A stretch of DNA of 64,000 bases, from assembly GCF_048984525.1 (NCBI RefSeq), contig NZ_JBMGJC010000010.1:89417-153416 (forward strand), written 5' to 3'. The DNA is from Syntrophopropionicum propionicicum_A (lineage in GTDB: Bacteria > Bacillota > Desulfotomaculia > Desulfotomaculales > Pelotomaculaceae). Both the position numbers and the translations under genes were made by a program. Position 1 is the stretch's first letter. Each line of letters begins with the position of its first letter. The notes beneath the pieces were generated by a model that saw nothing but the letters and a program-made list of their open reading frames with translations, was not told the DNA's origin and did no database searches. Below, one piece after another: positions 34,102 to 42,448 of the stretch.

Positions 34102-34863
34102 ATGGGAAAGACCATAGCAATTGCAAACCAGAAGGGCGGCGTGGCCAAGACCACCACAGCAGTTAACCTTGGCGCCTGGCTTTCTCTGATGGGGCAGAAG
34201 GTACTGCTCATAGATACAGACCCGCAGGGGAACGCTACAACCGGTGTAGGCGTCGACAAGGAAGCAGTGGCAAGCTGCATATACGATGTTCTGATAAACA
34301 AAATGCCTGTGCGGGATGTCATTGTGCCCAGCGCGGTGGAGAACCTCGCTCTCCTGCCCGCGACCATTGAGCTGGCGGGAGCGGAAATAGAGCTGGTAGG
34401 AGTTGCCGAAAGGGAGCATGTATTGAAAAAAGCTCTGGCGGAAATAAAGGACGATTATGACTTTATTTTTATTGACTGCCCTCCCTCCCTGGGTTTGCTC
34501 ACCATTAACGCGCTGACCGCGGCAGACTCCCTGTTGATCCCCATCCAGTGCGAATATTATGCCCTGGAAGGCCTCGGGCAGCTGTTGAACACTTTCCAGA
34601 GGGTGCAGCAGAACCTCAACAAAGACCTGGTTCTGGAAGGGGTGCTGCTGACTATGTTTGACGGGAGGACTAATTTATCCATACAGGTTGTTGATGAGGT
34701 TAAAAAATATTTTAAAGGCAAGGTTTACAGGGCTATTGTGCCCAGAAACGTAAGGCTGAGCGAAGCGCCGAGCCACGGCAAGCCGGTAATGGTTTACGAC
34801 CGGAGGTCCAAGGGATCGGAAGTATACCATGAGCTCGCGAAAGAGGTGATGGGAGTTGAGTAA
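34102..34863 (+). CDS. parA: Chromosome partitioning ATPase ParA/Soj
   Basis: A 253-residue ParA ATPase. It opens KTIAIANQKGGVAKTTTAVN; the deviant Walker A is KGGVAKTT with the signature Lys. Other motifs: LLIDTDPQGN and FIFIDCPPSLGLLT. It interacts with ParB-parS to move or regulate the origin, and with DnaA. ATG 34102 follows GGGGG. It overlaps parB by 8 nt. Confidence 0.96.
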   Translation: MGKTIAIANQKGGVAKTTTAVNLGAWLSLMGQKVLLIDTDPQGNATTGVGVDKEAVASCIYDVLINKMPVRDVIVPSAVENLALLPATIELAGAEIELVGVAEREHVLKKALAEIKDDYDFIFIDCPPSLGLLTINALTAADSLLIPIQCEYYALEGLGQLLNTFQRVQQNLNKDLVLEGVLLTMFDGRTNLSIQVVDEVKKYFKGKVYRAIVPRNVRLSEAPSHGKPVMVYDRRSKGSEVYHELAKEVMGVE

Positions 34864-35722
34864 GCGGAGAGGACTGGGTAAAGGACTGCAGGCATTAATA
34901 CCCGTTGCTGAAGAAGTTCCCCGCGGCCAGGAAGGAATGCTGGAAATTGATATAGACGCAATCAAGCCCGCCCAACGCCAGGCCAGGCAGTTGTTCGACC
35001 AGGATAAACTGGACGGGCTGGCTGATTCAATTAAGGAGCACGGGGTTATACAGCCGGTGCTGGTAAGGAAGCTCGCTGACGGCGGATATGAGCTTATCGC
35101 CGGCGAACGACGATGGCGGGCTTGTAAGAGCCTGGGACTTAAAACCATAGCGGCTTTTGTTAAAGATTGCCCTGACCTGGAAGCAGCCGCAGCCTCTTTG
35201 ATCGAAAACATACAGCGTGAGGACCTCAACCCACTGGAGGAAGCCTCGGCATACCGCCAGTTAATGGAGGAATTTGCCCTGACCCAGGAAGAGGTGTCAG
35301 GGAGGGTTGGGAAAAGCAGGCCCTTAGTCGCTAACACGTTAAGGCTGCTTGGTCTCCCCGCCGAGATCAAGGAATTGATATACGCGGGGAAAATAAGCGC
35401 CGGGCACGCTAGGGCGTTGCTGGTGATAAATGATGCCAGGCAGCAAATAGCTGTCGCCGAAAAAATCGCGGAACAGCAGCTGAGCGTGCGCCAGGCTGAA
35501 AAAATAGCCCGGGAAGCCCTGGAGGGGAAAAAGGCCTCCGTGAGCAGGCAGGCGCCGGCACAGGACTTGCTGAAGGCCGAGGAGCGGCTGAAGAAATTTT
35601 TAAATACCAGGGTAAAGGTTAAAGAATCACGCGGCGGGGGCGGGAAACTGGAGATCGGGTTCAGCAACCAGGATGACCTCAAGAGGATCCTGGGCCTTGT
35701 AATTAGAGGGCGGAAAGAATAA
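34856..35722 (+). CDS. parB: Chromosome partitioning protein ParB/Spo0J
   Basis: A 288-residue centromere-binding CTPase. N-terminal RRGLGKGLQALIP (ParA-interacting), the CTP-binding AGERRWRA box, the ENIQREDLNPLEEA segment, the helix-turn-helix that reads parS (about residues 125-160), and a C-terminal dimer domain. TTG 34856 overlaps the parA stop. Two parS sites lie just downstream (35724 and 36492). Confidence 0.96.
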   Translation: MSKRRGLGKGLQALIPVAEEVPRGQEGMLEIDIDAIKPAQRQARQLFDQDKLDGLADSIKEHGVIQPVLVRKLADGGYELIAGERRWRACKSLGLKTIAAFVKDCPDLEAAAASLIENIQREDLNPLEEASAYRQLMEEFALTQEEVSGRVGKSRPLVANTLRLLGLPAEIKELIYAGKISAGHARALLVINDARQQIAVAEKIAEQQLSVRQAEKIAREALEGKKASVSRQAPAQDLLKAEERLKKFLNTRVKVKESRGGGGKLEIGFSNQDDLKRILGLVIRGRKE

Positions 35723-35723
35723 A

Positions 35724-35739
35724 TGTTTCACGTGAAACA
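35724..35739. promoter_or_regulatory. parS site 1
   Basis: TGTTTCACGTGAAACA, the perfect 16-bp palindromic ParB/Spo0J binding site, 1 nt after the parB stop. Confidence 0.97.
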
Positions 35740-35772
35740 ATTTTGCGTAGCGAGACAGGAAGTGTACATTTT

Positions 35773-36465
35773 TTGACAGGGACAATAGTAAACGCGGCGG
35801 CAATAGTACTGGGCGCCATGGTGGGCCTGTCTTTCAGAAAAGGCCTGCCGGATCGGGTACGCAACACAATAATGCAGGGCCTGGGGCTTGCCGTCCTGTT
35901 AATTGGATTTCAGATGTCGGTTAAAAGCCAGCAGATACTGGTTGTGGTAGTCAGCCTGGTGCTGGGGGGTCTGACCGGTGAAATATTGAACATAGAGGGG
36001 TGGCTCGACCGCCTGAGCAGGTGGGTGGACGCAAAAGCAGGAGGCGCGGCAGGCGAGGCGGGCAGGGCTTTTGTTACCACCAGCCTGATTTACTGCGTTG
36101 GAGCCATGGCTATCATGGGTTCCATTGAGTCAGGGCTTAACAACAACCATCAAATACTATTTACCAAGGCGGCACTGGACGGAGTTTCGGCAGCCTTGTT
36201 TGCATCCACCATGGGTCCGGGAGTTGCTTTTTCGGCTCTTCCGGTTTTTATTTACCAGGGTACAATTACAATGCTGGCCAGTTTTTCAAAAGGTTTTTTA
36301 AGTACGGCGGCGGTCCTGGAGATGAGCGCGGTTGGGGGACTGTTAATAGTAGGTATTGGCGTTAACATCCTCGGTATCAGGGAAATAAAAGTCGGCAGTT
36401 TGCTGCCGTCAATATTTTACGCGATTCCGCTGGCCTACTGGCTGCCTAAAATTATACCGGGATAA
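35773..36465 (+). CDS. DUF554 membrane protein
   Basis: A 230-residue integral membrane protein of the DUF554 family (YdfK/YqgA-type). It starts TGTIVNAAAIVLGAMVG from TTG 35773, which matches the family; AGGAAGTG is ahead. TTG 35743 would add ten residues overlapping parS-proximal sequence. About seven hydrophobic segments. It commonly sits next to parB in Clostridia. A transporter-like role is assumed in the family but not established. Confidence 0.9.
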   Translation: MTGTIVNAAAIVLGAMVGLSFRKGLPDRVRNTIMQGLGLAVLLIGFQMSVKSQQILVVVVSLVLGGLTGEILNIEGWLDRLSRWVDAKAGGAAGEAGRAFVTTSLIYCVGAMAIMGSIESGLNNNHQILFTKAALDGVSAALFASTMGPGVAFSALPVFIYQGTITMLASFSKGFLSTAAVLEMSAVGGLLIVGIGVNILGIREIKVGSLLPSIFYAIPLAYWLPKIIPG

Positions 36466-36491
36466 CTTAAACTGGTGGCAGGCAGGGAAAA

Positions 36492-36507
36492 TGTTTCACG
36501 TGAAACA
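36492..36507. promoter_or_regulatory. parS site 2
   Basis: Second perfect TGTTTCACGTGAAACA, 26 nt after the DUF554 stop and 768 bp from site 1. Confidence 0.97.
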
Positions 36508-36563
36508 TTTTAAGTTTTCATATTTAAATAAACCTGCAGGGCTGAGGATAGTACTCAAGGACC

Positions 36564-36598
36564 GGCTGCTAAACATTACCAGCAGCCGCACGTTTTTT
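36564..36598 (+). terminator. Rho-independent terminator
   Basis: GGCTGCT / AGCAGCC hairpin followed by GCACG and six T, ends the parA-parB-DUF554 unit. Confidence 0.75.
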
Positions 36599-36664
36599 AT
36601 TACGCGGTTTTTGGTAACAACTATATGAGATTTGTAAAAAATATTTTGCAAAGGGGTGAAGAGC

Positions 36665-37309
36665 TTGATTTTTAAAGACCGGGTTGATGCCGGTAAGCAG
36701 CTGGCGGAAAGGCTGGCGGGCCGTGTGGAAAGAGGGGGTCTGGTGCTGGCAATCCCCCGCGGCGGCGTGGTTGTGGGGGCGGAAATCGCGAGAAAGCTCG
36801 GATTGGAGATTGACTTGATTATACCGCGCAAAATCGGCTCTCCCCAGAATCCAGAAGTTGCCGTCGGGGCTGTAACCCAGGATGGGTCAACCATTTTAAA
36901 CAAACAGCTGGTAGAAATGCTGAAGATAACCGAACTTGAACTGGAAGAAGCGATTTCCCGGGAGATAAAGGAAATAAAAAGGAGGACGGCTCTCTACCGC
37001 GGGACTGAAGAGCATAAGGACATGGCCGGCCTTCAAGTCGTTGTAGTGGACGACGGTGTCGCCACCGGCTACACAATGTTTGCCTGTCTTCGTTCGGCCA
37101 AAATTTTGCATCCCAAAGAGCTGATCCTGGCTGTGCCGGTGGCTCCCCCCGATACTCTCGCCCAGCTAAAGAAGGAAGTGGACTATGCAGTCTGCCTGCA
37201 CGTCCCGGAAGACTTCTACGCAGTGGGACAGTTTTACGAAAGATTTGACCAGACCCGTGATGAAGAGGTAATAAAAATCATCAAAGAGTTGAAGAAAGTT
37301 AAAGAATAA
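36665..37309 (+). CDS. Phosphoribosyltransferase-fold protein
   Basis: A 214-residue protein from TTG 36665 (AAGGGG 8 nt ahead; GTG 36656 overlaps it). The PRPP-binding loop is VVVVDDGVATGYTM and the N-terminal dimer/PPi loop is LAIPRGGVVVGAEIA. This matches the erythromycin-esterase-associated or orphan PRTase group rather than a named purine/pyrimidine PRTase. Substrate unknown. It is followed by the ykuS-like gene across a long hairpin. Confidence 0.88.
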   Translation: MIFKDRVDAGKQLAERLAGRVERGGLVLAIPRGGVVVGAEIARKLGLEIDLIIPRKIGSPQNPEVAVGAVTQDGSTILNKQLVEMLKITELELEEAISREIKEIKRRTALYRGTEEHKDMAGLQVVVVDDGVATGYTMFACLRSAKILHPKELILAVPVAPPDTLAQLKKEVDYAVCLHVPEDFYAVGQFYERFDQTRDEEVIKIIKELKKVKE

Positions 37310-37310
37310 A

Positions 37311-37351
37311 AGCACCCCTTTCCCCAAACAATACTGGTTGGAAAGGGGGCA
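37311..37351 (+). promoter_or_regulatory. Hairpin sequestering the ykuS ribosome binding site
   Basis: GCACCCCTTTCC pairs with GGAAAGGGGGC (11 bp with one bulged A, 16-nt loop). The 3' arm is itself the AAAGGGGG ribosome binding site of the gene at 37358. It can serve as a weak terminator for the PRTase gene or as a translational block. Confidence 0.6.
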
Positions 37352-37357
37352 TTTCTT

Positions 37358-37594
37358 ATGAAGAAAATTATTGCCGTTGAAGAGGGCCTGTCGAGCGTTG
37401 TCAGGGATACCATGACCAGGGAAGGCTATGAGCTTGTCAAACCGGGCGCCGGCAGCAAGGTAGACGCGACTATCATAACCGGTATGGACATGAATGTAAT
37501 GGGGATGCAGGATATAGCCAATAAGCAGCCCGTTATCGACGCCCGCGGCAAAACGGCCGATCAGATATTAAGCGACCTCAAGTCGCGTCTTTAA
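37358..37594 (+). CDS. UPF0180 / YkuS-like protein
   Basis: A 78-residue protein of the UPF0180 (YkuS) family: MKKIIAVEEGLSSVVRDTM, then VDATIITGMDMNVMGMQD, then PVIDARGKTADQI. Function of the family is unknown. ATG 37358 is served by AAAGGGGG, which lies in the hairpin described at 37311-37351. A perfect 21-bp inverted terminator follows. Confidence 0.88.
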   Translation: MKKIIAVEEGLSSVVRDTMTREGYELVKPGAGSKVDATIITGMDMNVMGMQDIANKQPVIDARGKTADQILSDLKSRL

Positions 37595-37641
37595 ATCAAT
37601 AAAAACAACCCTGGGTTGAACCAGGGTTGTTTTTATTGATT
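37594..37641. terminator. Bidirectional terminator
   Basis: AATCAATAAAAACAACCCTGG and its perfect inverse, 6-nt loop. Serves convergent ykuS-like (+) and yyaC (-). Confidence 0.9.
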
Positions 37642-37650
37642 GCGAAGCGT

Positions 37651-38250
37651 TTAGTACCCCCGGGCGCTCTGCGGGCGTGAAAACTCCGCTATAACCTTGC
37701 TGAGCCCGCTTACAATTACGTCAGCCAGCCGCATCACTATATTCAAGCGGGTATTCTGCAGCACAATGTACTCCATGAAGCCGCCTACATTTACAATACC
37801 TGTGATGTGGATCTGCCCGACCGGCGGCAGGCTTTTGTTTACACCGGCGCCCGGGCTGAGAGAACCGTCGCCAAGGTTTATGCAGCCTACATTTTCAATC
37901 CGCCCCAGGCAGGCGTCCACAGCAATTATTAAAGGGTTTTTATATTTGCTGTATATTTTTTCAAGGGTGTCCTTCAGGTTGCTGGCATGGACCGGGTTGT
38001 CCAGGGTGCCGTATACCTCAAAATATTCCTGGTTAAGCAGGTCTATTTTCGTTCCCACCAGCGGACCAAGGCAGTCACCTGTAGAACGGTCGGTCCCTAT
38101 ACAGAGAAGGATCCTGGGATTGTCAATATCGTGCTTTTTAAGGCGCGAAGACAGATCGCTGGCAAACTTGCTGGTTGCCATCAAGTCCTCTATATGAATT
38201 TTTGTTTTTTCAGCATTGTTGAGCTGCGAACGTCCGTTTAAAGTAATCAT
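37651..38250 (-). CDS. yyaC: Spore protease YyaC
   Basis: A 199-residue protein of the YyaC family (GPR-protease-like fold, sporulation). Core motifs: CIGTDRSTGDCLGPLVG (about residues 51-67), GTLDNPVHA, AVDACLGRIENVG and SLSPGAGVNKSLPPVG. ATG 38250 follows GGAGG. In Bacillus it also lies near parAB. Its presence supports a spore-forming host. Confidence 0.94.
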   Translation of the reverse strand: MITLNGRSQLNNAEKTKIHIEDLMATSKFASDLSSRLKKHDIDNPRILLCIGTDRSTGDCLGPLVGTKIDLLNQEYFEVYGTLDNPVHASNLKDTLEKIYSKYKNPLIIAVDACLGRIENVGCINLGDGSLSPGAGVNKSLPPVGQIHITGIVNVGGFMEYIVLQNTRLNIVMRLADVIVSGLSKVIAEFSRPQSARGY

Positions 38251-38420
38251 TTTATTTTCCTCCTGGAACAGCCAAACTACTATATTTTATTTCCAAAGGG
38301 GGGGGCAGTTATTCCTGATCTTAATAATTTTTAGTCAGAACTTTAATTTTAGGGCATAGAATTGGAACAGGCCGTATTTGGACTCCTTTTTTCAAGCGGC
38401 GACACATACTGTTCCAGGCG

Positions 38421-39491
38421 GTGGTTATTATCAGGCAGAAGAGTTACTGGCTTTTAGCCAAGGTGATCAGCGCCTATATCGGCGCCGTTATTGGCGCCGG
38501 ATTCGCATCAGGACAGGAAATAATGCAGTTTTTTATCCTGCACGGCAGATCAGGTCTGATTGGAGCGGCTCTTGCGACAATCCTTTTCGCCTACCTGGGC
38601 GGGCTGGTGATGTATCTGGCCATAACCATGCGTTCCGGCAGCTACAAAAAATTGTTAGGTTTCCTGTTGGGTGAAAAGGCCGGGCGCTTTATGGATATCT
38701 TTAATCTTTTCATGCTGCTCGGCGGGGTGGGGGTGATGATGGCAGGCAGCGCCGCCGTGTTCAGCGAGCAATTTGACCTGCCGGCCGGAGCCGGGATCTG
38801 GTCTGTGGCGGTGTTGACCTCCCTGGTGCTGATGGGGGGACTGGAAGGAGTTTTAAACGCCAATGTCTGCCTTGTTCCTTTAAAATACCTGGCAGTGCTG
38901 GCTATATCACTGGCCGCTCTTCTTAGCCCGGGCGGCCTGTCAGGTTTTCACGCCGGCGCCGCGGCAAGCGGCGGTGTAGCGGGCAGCTGGGCGCTGGCGG
39001 GGTTTTTATATGTCTCCTACAATATGGTCGTACCGGTGGCTGTCCTTTCCTCACTGGGAAATACAGTTCCTCTGAAAACGGGTCTGGCAGGGGGGGTGCT
39101 GGGAGGGCTGCTGCTTGGCCTGGCAGTTTTTCTGGTAACCGCGGCAGGGCTGGCGCACATGCCTGAAGCAGCCTCATACCAGGTCCCCATGCTGTACCTG
39201 GCCGGCTCTTTTGGCCCAGTGCTCCGCCTGGGTTTGGGACTCTTGATTTGGTTGGCTATATTAACAACAACAATAGCGAATGCGCATGGTTTTGCCAGCA
39301 GGCTTGCTCCCGCGGGAGGGGTCTCTTACCGCCTGTATGGAATCGGCTCATGTCTCCTGGCCCTGCCCCTCGCCAGCTTCAGTTTCAGCAGCCTGGTCCG
39401 TTTTCTCTATCCTCTGTTCGGTTATGCCGGCCTGGTGCTGTTGGTCGCCCTGCTGGCCAGGCCGTTGCTTTGTTTTTGCCGGAATCGCTAA
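38421..39491 (+). CDS. YkvI-type membrane transporter
   Basis: A 356-residue protein with about ten hydrophobic segments and the LeuT/APC-like opening ISAYIGAVIGAGFASGQEI, which marks the YkvI family. Substrate unknown. GTG 38421 is the only upstream standard start, but no good ribosome binding site precedes it, so the start is uncertain. Confidence 0.85.
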   Translation: MVIIRQKSYWLLAKVISAYIGAVIGAGFASGQEIMQFFILHGRSGLIGAALATILFAYLGGLVMYLAITMRSGSYKKLLGFLLGEKAGRFMDIFNLFMLLGGVGVMMAGSAAVFSEQFDLPAGAGIWSVAVLTSLVLMGGLEGVLNANVCLVPLKYLAVLAISLAALLSPGGLSGFHAGAAASGGVAGSWALAGFLYVSYNMVVPVAVLSSLGNTVPLKTGLAGGVLGGLLLGLAVFLVTAAGLAHMPEAASYQVPMLYLAGSFGPVLRLGLGLLIWLAILTTTIANAHGFASRLAPAGGVSYRLYGIGSCLLALPLASFSFSSLVRFLYPLFGYAGLVLLVALLARPLLCFCRNR

Positions 39492-39598
39492 AAAGCTCTT
39501 CACAACTGGTAAATATTCCTTATAATTAATTAAAGCAGAAGTATTTAAGCTGTAAAGCGGCTTTTCTGAAAATGATACCGTGGGGAGGAAAGAGGTTA

Positions 39599-40327
39599 TT
39601 GAACTGGCTGGACTGGTTGATAGTGGCCGCACTTGCTTTATCCGCCTTCCAGGGGCTGCGCTCCGGGCTTGTGTCAAGCGTGGCGAAGCTGGCCGGAATC
39701 CTGCTTGGTTTTGGCTTAGGCCTGACCTATTACCGCGATCTGGCGGGATATCTGAATAACCAATGGCGCCTGGAAGATAAAATAATGCCGCTGACCGGTA
39801 AAATTTTAGAATTTTTCTTTCCGGTCAAGTTAACATCAGCTCCTGCATTATATGCGGGGCCCGCGGCGTCGCCGGCGGCCCCGCTTGACCCGTACGGCAT
39901 GCTGAACACTTATGGCGAATACCTGGCCAGGTCGTTTACCGCGGTGATAATTAACGCGATATGTTTTTTAGCCCTGATCGCGTTAACTGTCTGGGCTGTA
40001 AATATGGCCGGCCATATTCTTACCAGGATTGCGGACGTAAGCTTTTTAGGGCCGCTCAATCACATTGGCGGTCTTTTCTTTGGCGGGGTTAAAGGCATAA
40101 TAATTGTGATGATATTCTTGACAGTGATATCGCCTTTTCAGCGAGCGGACCTGCAGCCCGGAAATCCCGCGCAAACGCCGGGCGGGAAGTCGTCAAGCGG
40201 GAACGGGGCTTTTTCTGATTCAAAGATGCTGCCTTATTTTGTGCCCCTTTTTAACGCTATTGACCGCCCGCTGCAGGGGCTTCCTCCGTTAAATACTGAC
40301 GGTAACAATCCTTTGAAATCTGTTTGA
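39599..40327 (+). CDS. CvpA family membrane protein
   Basis: A 242-residue protein with N-terminal CvpA domain: LDWLIVAALALSAFQGLRSG and later GGLFFGGVKGIIIVMIF, four to five membrane segments and a low-complexity polar tail (TPGGKSSSGNG). The start is set at TTG 39599 after GGGGAGG; ATG 39572 has no binding site. CvpA proteins are linked to envelope stress and colicin V production in other bacteria; role here unknown. Confidence 0.85.
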   Translation: MNWLDWLIVAALALSAFQGLRSGLVSSVAKLAGILLGFGLGLTYYRDLAGYLNNQWRLEDKIMPLTGKILEFFFPVKLTSAPALYAGPAASPAAPLDPYGMLNTYGEYLARSFTAVIINAICFLALIALTVWAVNMAGHILTRIADVSFLGPLNHIGGLFFGGVKGIIIVMIFLTVISPFQRADLQPGNPAQTPGGKSSSGNGAFSDSKMLPYFVPLFNAIDRPLQGLPPLNTDGNNPLKSV

Positions 40328-40400
40328 ACGAAGTAAAATTTCTAGAGTTAAATACGGCAAAACTGCAGATATTAGAAATGGGGTCACATCTCTCATATGC

Positions 40401-40498
40401 CAGCAGACTCGTGTCTTAGCAAACATACAATAACAGAGGAATGGGGACACACCTCTGTTTGGGGTCTGGCTCTGCGGCTGAGGTATGTCCCCGATATG
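40401..40498 (+). repeat. GGGGACA palindromic element, copy 4
   Basis: AGACTCGTGTCTTAGCAAAC, then ACAGAGGAATGGGGACAC, CCTCTGTTTGGGG and GAGGTATGTCCCCGAT, the same layout as copy 1. A flanking ATATGTCCC lies near 40523. Lies between cvpA and the aminopeptidase. Confidence 0.75.
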
Positions 40499-40553
40499 GA
40501 ATGCCAATAGATGAGGTCAGAGATATGTCCCAATTATAAAAGGAGGCTTTAAA

Positions 40554-41966
40554 ATGACTGATAACAAGGAGCAGCACCCCGCGGCAAAGCTCGCGTACCG
40601 CAGGCAAAACGCCTGGGACCGGATGGGCGGCGGCGAAAAAAACGCGGCAGTGGCTTTTTGTGAGGAATATAAAAAGTTCCTGGGTTCCGCTAAAACTGAA
40701 CGGGAAGCTGTGGCGGCAGCACAGGCCTACCTGGCTGGAGCGGGCTTCCGCCCCCTGGAGGAAACATCTATGTTGAGGCCGGGTGACAAAGTATACACCT
40801 TAAACCGCCGAAAGACATTAATAGCTGCCGTTATTGGAAAAAACCCGGCTGCTCACGGATTTAACATCATCGGCGCCCACCTCGACAGCCCGCGTCTCGA
40901 TTTAAAGCCGCAGCCTCTCTACGAGGAAGACGGGTTTGCGTTGCTCAAGACTCATTATTACGGGGGAATAAAAAAGTACCAGTGGCTTTCCGTGCCGCTG
41001 GCCCTGCATGGCGTGGTGATAAAAGGAGACGGGTCCGCGATATCGGTTGTGATCGGCGAAAAACCGGGAGAGCCCGTCTTTACCGTATCTGATCTGCTGC
41101 CTCACCTGGCCAAGGACCAGATGGACAAGAAAATGGCCGACGCGGTTCCCGGGGAGAGTTTAAACGTTTTAGCGGGAGGCATCCCCGTTGGAACGGAAGA
41201 ATTAAAAGACCGATTCAAACTTGCTGTCCTGGAACGTCTGAACAAGCTGTACGGCATTGTGGAAGAGGACCTGATCAGCGCGGAAATTGAGCTGGTCCCT
41301 GCCTGGTTGCCGAACGACGTGGGACTGGACGGCAGTTTTATCGGTGGTTACGGGCAGGACGACCGGGTGTGCGCATATACCTCCCTGCGCGCATTGGCTG
41401 AAATCAGCGTCCCGGAGAGGACTGCCCTGGTAGTGCTGGCTGACAAGGAAGAGATCGGCAGCACCGGCAACACAGGAATGGAGTCATCATTTTTTGTCAA
41501 CGCCACAGCGGAAATCGTATCCCGCTGTGTGGCCGGATACAACGAATTGATACTGCGCCGGGTCCTGTCTTATTCCCGGGCTCTATCCGCGGACGTAAAC
41601 TCAGGGTTGGACCCGAATTACAGCGACGCCTATGAAAAATCGAACGCGGCGCGCCTGGGCGGGGGAGTGGTGCTGACCAAGTACACCGGCAGCAGGGGTA
41701 AATATGCCACGAGCGACGCTCACGCCGAAGTGATGGCCGATATCAGGCGTTTATTTAACGGTGCCGGAGTGGTCTGGCAGACCGGAGAACTCGGCAAGGT
41801 CGACCAGGGGGGCGGTGGCACCATTGCCCATATTATGGCCGCGCACGGTATGGATGTTCTGGACTGCGGCGTGGCTTTGCTGGGCATGCACTCGACTTTT
41901 GAGATAGCCAGCAAGGCTGACATATACATGACATATAAGGGATATAAGGCTTTTCTTCTGTCCTGA
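40554..41966 (+). CDS. M18 family aminopeptidase
   Basis: A 470-residue di-zinc aminopeptidase of family M18. Metal and catalytic motifs: GAHLDSPRLDLK (His/Asp), QDDRVCAYTSLRA (Asp), ADKEEIGSTG (catalytic and metal Glu), and a C-terminal GMHSTFE with the last His. Intracellular removal of N-terminal residues, often acidic. ATG 40554 follows AGGAGG. Single gene. Confidence 0.95.
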   Translation: MTDNKEQHPAAKLAYRRQNAWDRMGGGEKNAAVAFCEEYKKFLGSAKTEREAVAAAQAYLAGAGFRPLEETSMLRPGDKVYTLNRRKTLIAAVIGKNPAAHGFNIIGAHLDSPRLDLKPQPLYEEDGFALLKTHYYGGIKKYQWLSVPLALHGVVIKGDGSAISVVIGEKPGEPVFTVSDLLPHLAKDQMDKKMADAVPGESLNVLAGGIPVGTEELKDRFKLAVLERLNKLYGIVEEDLISAEIELVPAWLPNDVGLDGSFIGGYGQDDRVCAYTSLRALAEISVPERTALVVLADKEEIGSTGNTGMESSFFVNATAEIVSRCVAGYNELILRRVLSYSRALSADVNSGLDPNYSDAYEKSNAARLGGGVVLTKYTGSRGKYATSDAHAEVMADIRRLFNGAGVVWQTGELGKVDQGGGGTIAHIMAAHGMDVLDCGVALLGMHSTFEIASKADIYMTYKGYKAFLLS

Positions 41967-42002
41967 ATATTAAATAAGCTGTTTGATTTAACCCACGGGT
42001 AA

Positions 42003-42204
42003 ACATATTGACAGAATTTACAGGATTAATCAGGTTTACACAATTAAATAATTCTTTTTAAGCTATAACAAAATAAATTATGTTTGATAATTTTTACATG
42101 CTGCCAATATCTAACTGATAAATGTTAAAAATAAATATTTCTAAATTTATTTATTTTTAAAACTTGTTAATCAAATTAAATCATGTTAATCATGTCAATT
42201 TGTT
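42003..42204. repeat. AGGATTAAC-iteron inverted element, copy 4 (degenerate)
   Basis: Left arm ATATTGACAGAATTTACAGG, ATTAATCAGG; right arm AATCATGTTAATCATGTCAA. More diverged than copies 1 and 2. AT-rich centre, no frame. Confidence 0.6.
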
Positions 42205-42244
42205 CTGTTCCGGGCGGGCCCGGTTTTCTAAGGGGGTTATCGCA

Positions 42245-42448
42245 ATACATAAATATGCTCTGGGAGATGTGGTAAAAACAAGAAAACCCCACCCTTGCGG
42301 CGGGGACTTGTGGGAAGTTCTGCGTGTGGGCGTCGATTTCCGGATTAAGTGTTTAAAATGCGGCAGGGTGCTGCTGCTGCCGCGGCCTAAATTCGAGAAA
42401 TCAGTCAAAGCAGTGGTGCAGGCGGCCGGCGCTGATACAAACAATTAA
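42245..42448 (+). CDS. DUF951 protein with probable AUA start
   Basis: A 67-residue protein of family DUF951: ALGDVVKTRKPHPCGG, WEVLRVGVDFRIKCLKCGR. The three cysteines and HPCG suggest a small zinc or nucleic acid binding domain. The family begins right before this block. The only codon at proper distance from the strong AAGGGGG (42230-42236) is ATA 42245, 8 nt away. TTG codons at 42164 and 42200 are in frame, but both lie within or next to the repeat element and lack a binding site. Its stop codon overlaps the stop of the convergent CBM gene. DUF951 is typically just upstream of rpsF. Confidence 0.8.
   Translation: MHKYALGDVVKTRKPHPCGGDLWEVLRVGVDFRIKCLKCGRVLLLPRPKFEKSVKAVVQAAGADTNN

Noticed and set aside
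33912..34166. 84-codon plus frame ahead of parA
   Set aside because: Begins in repeat and terminator sequence, lacks a binding site and overlaps the parA start in another frame.
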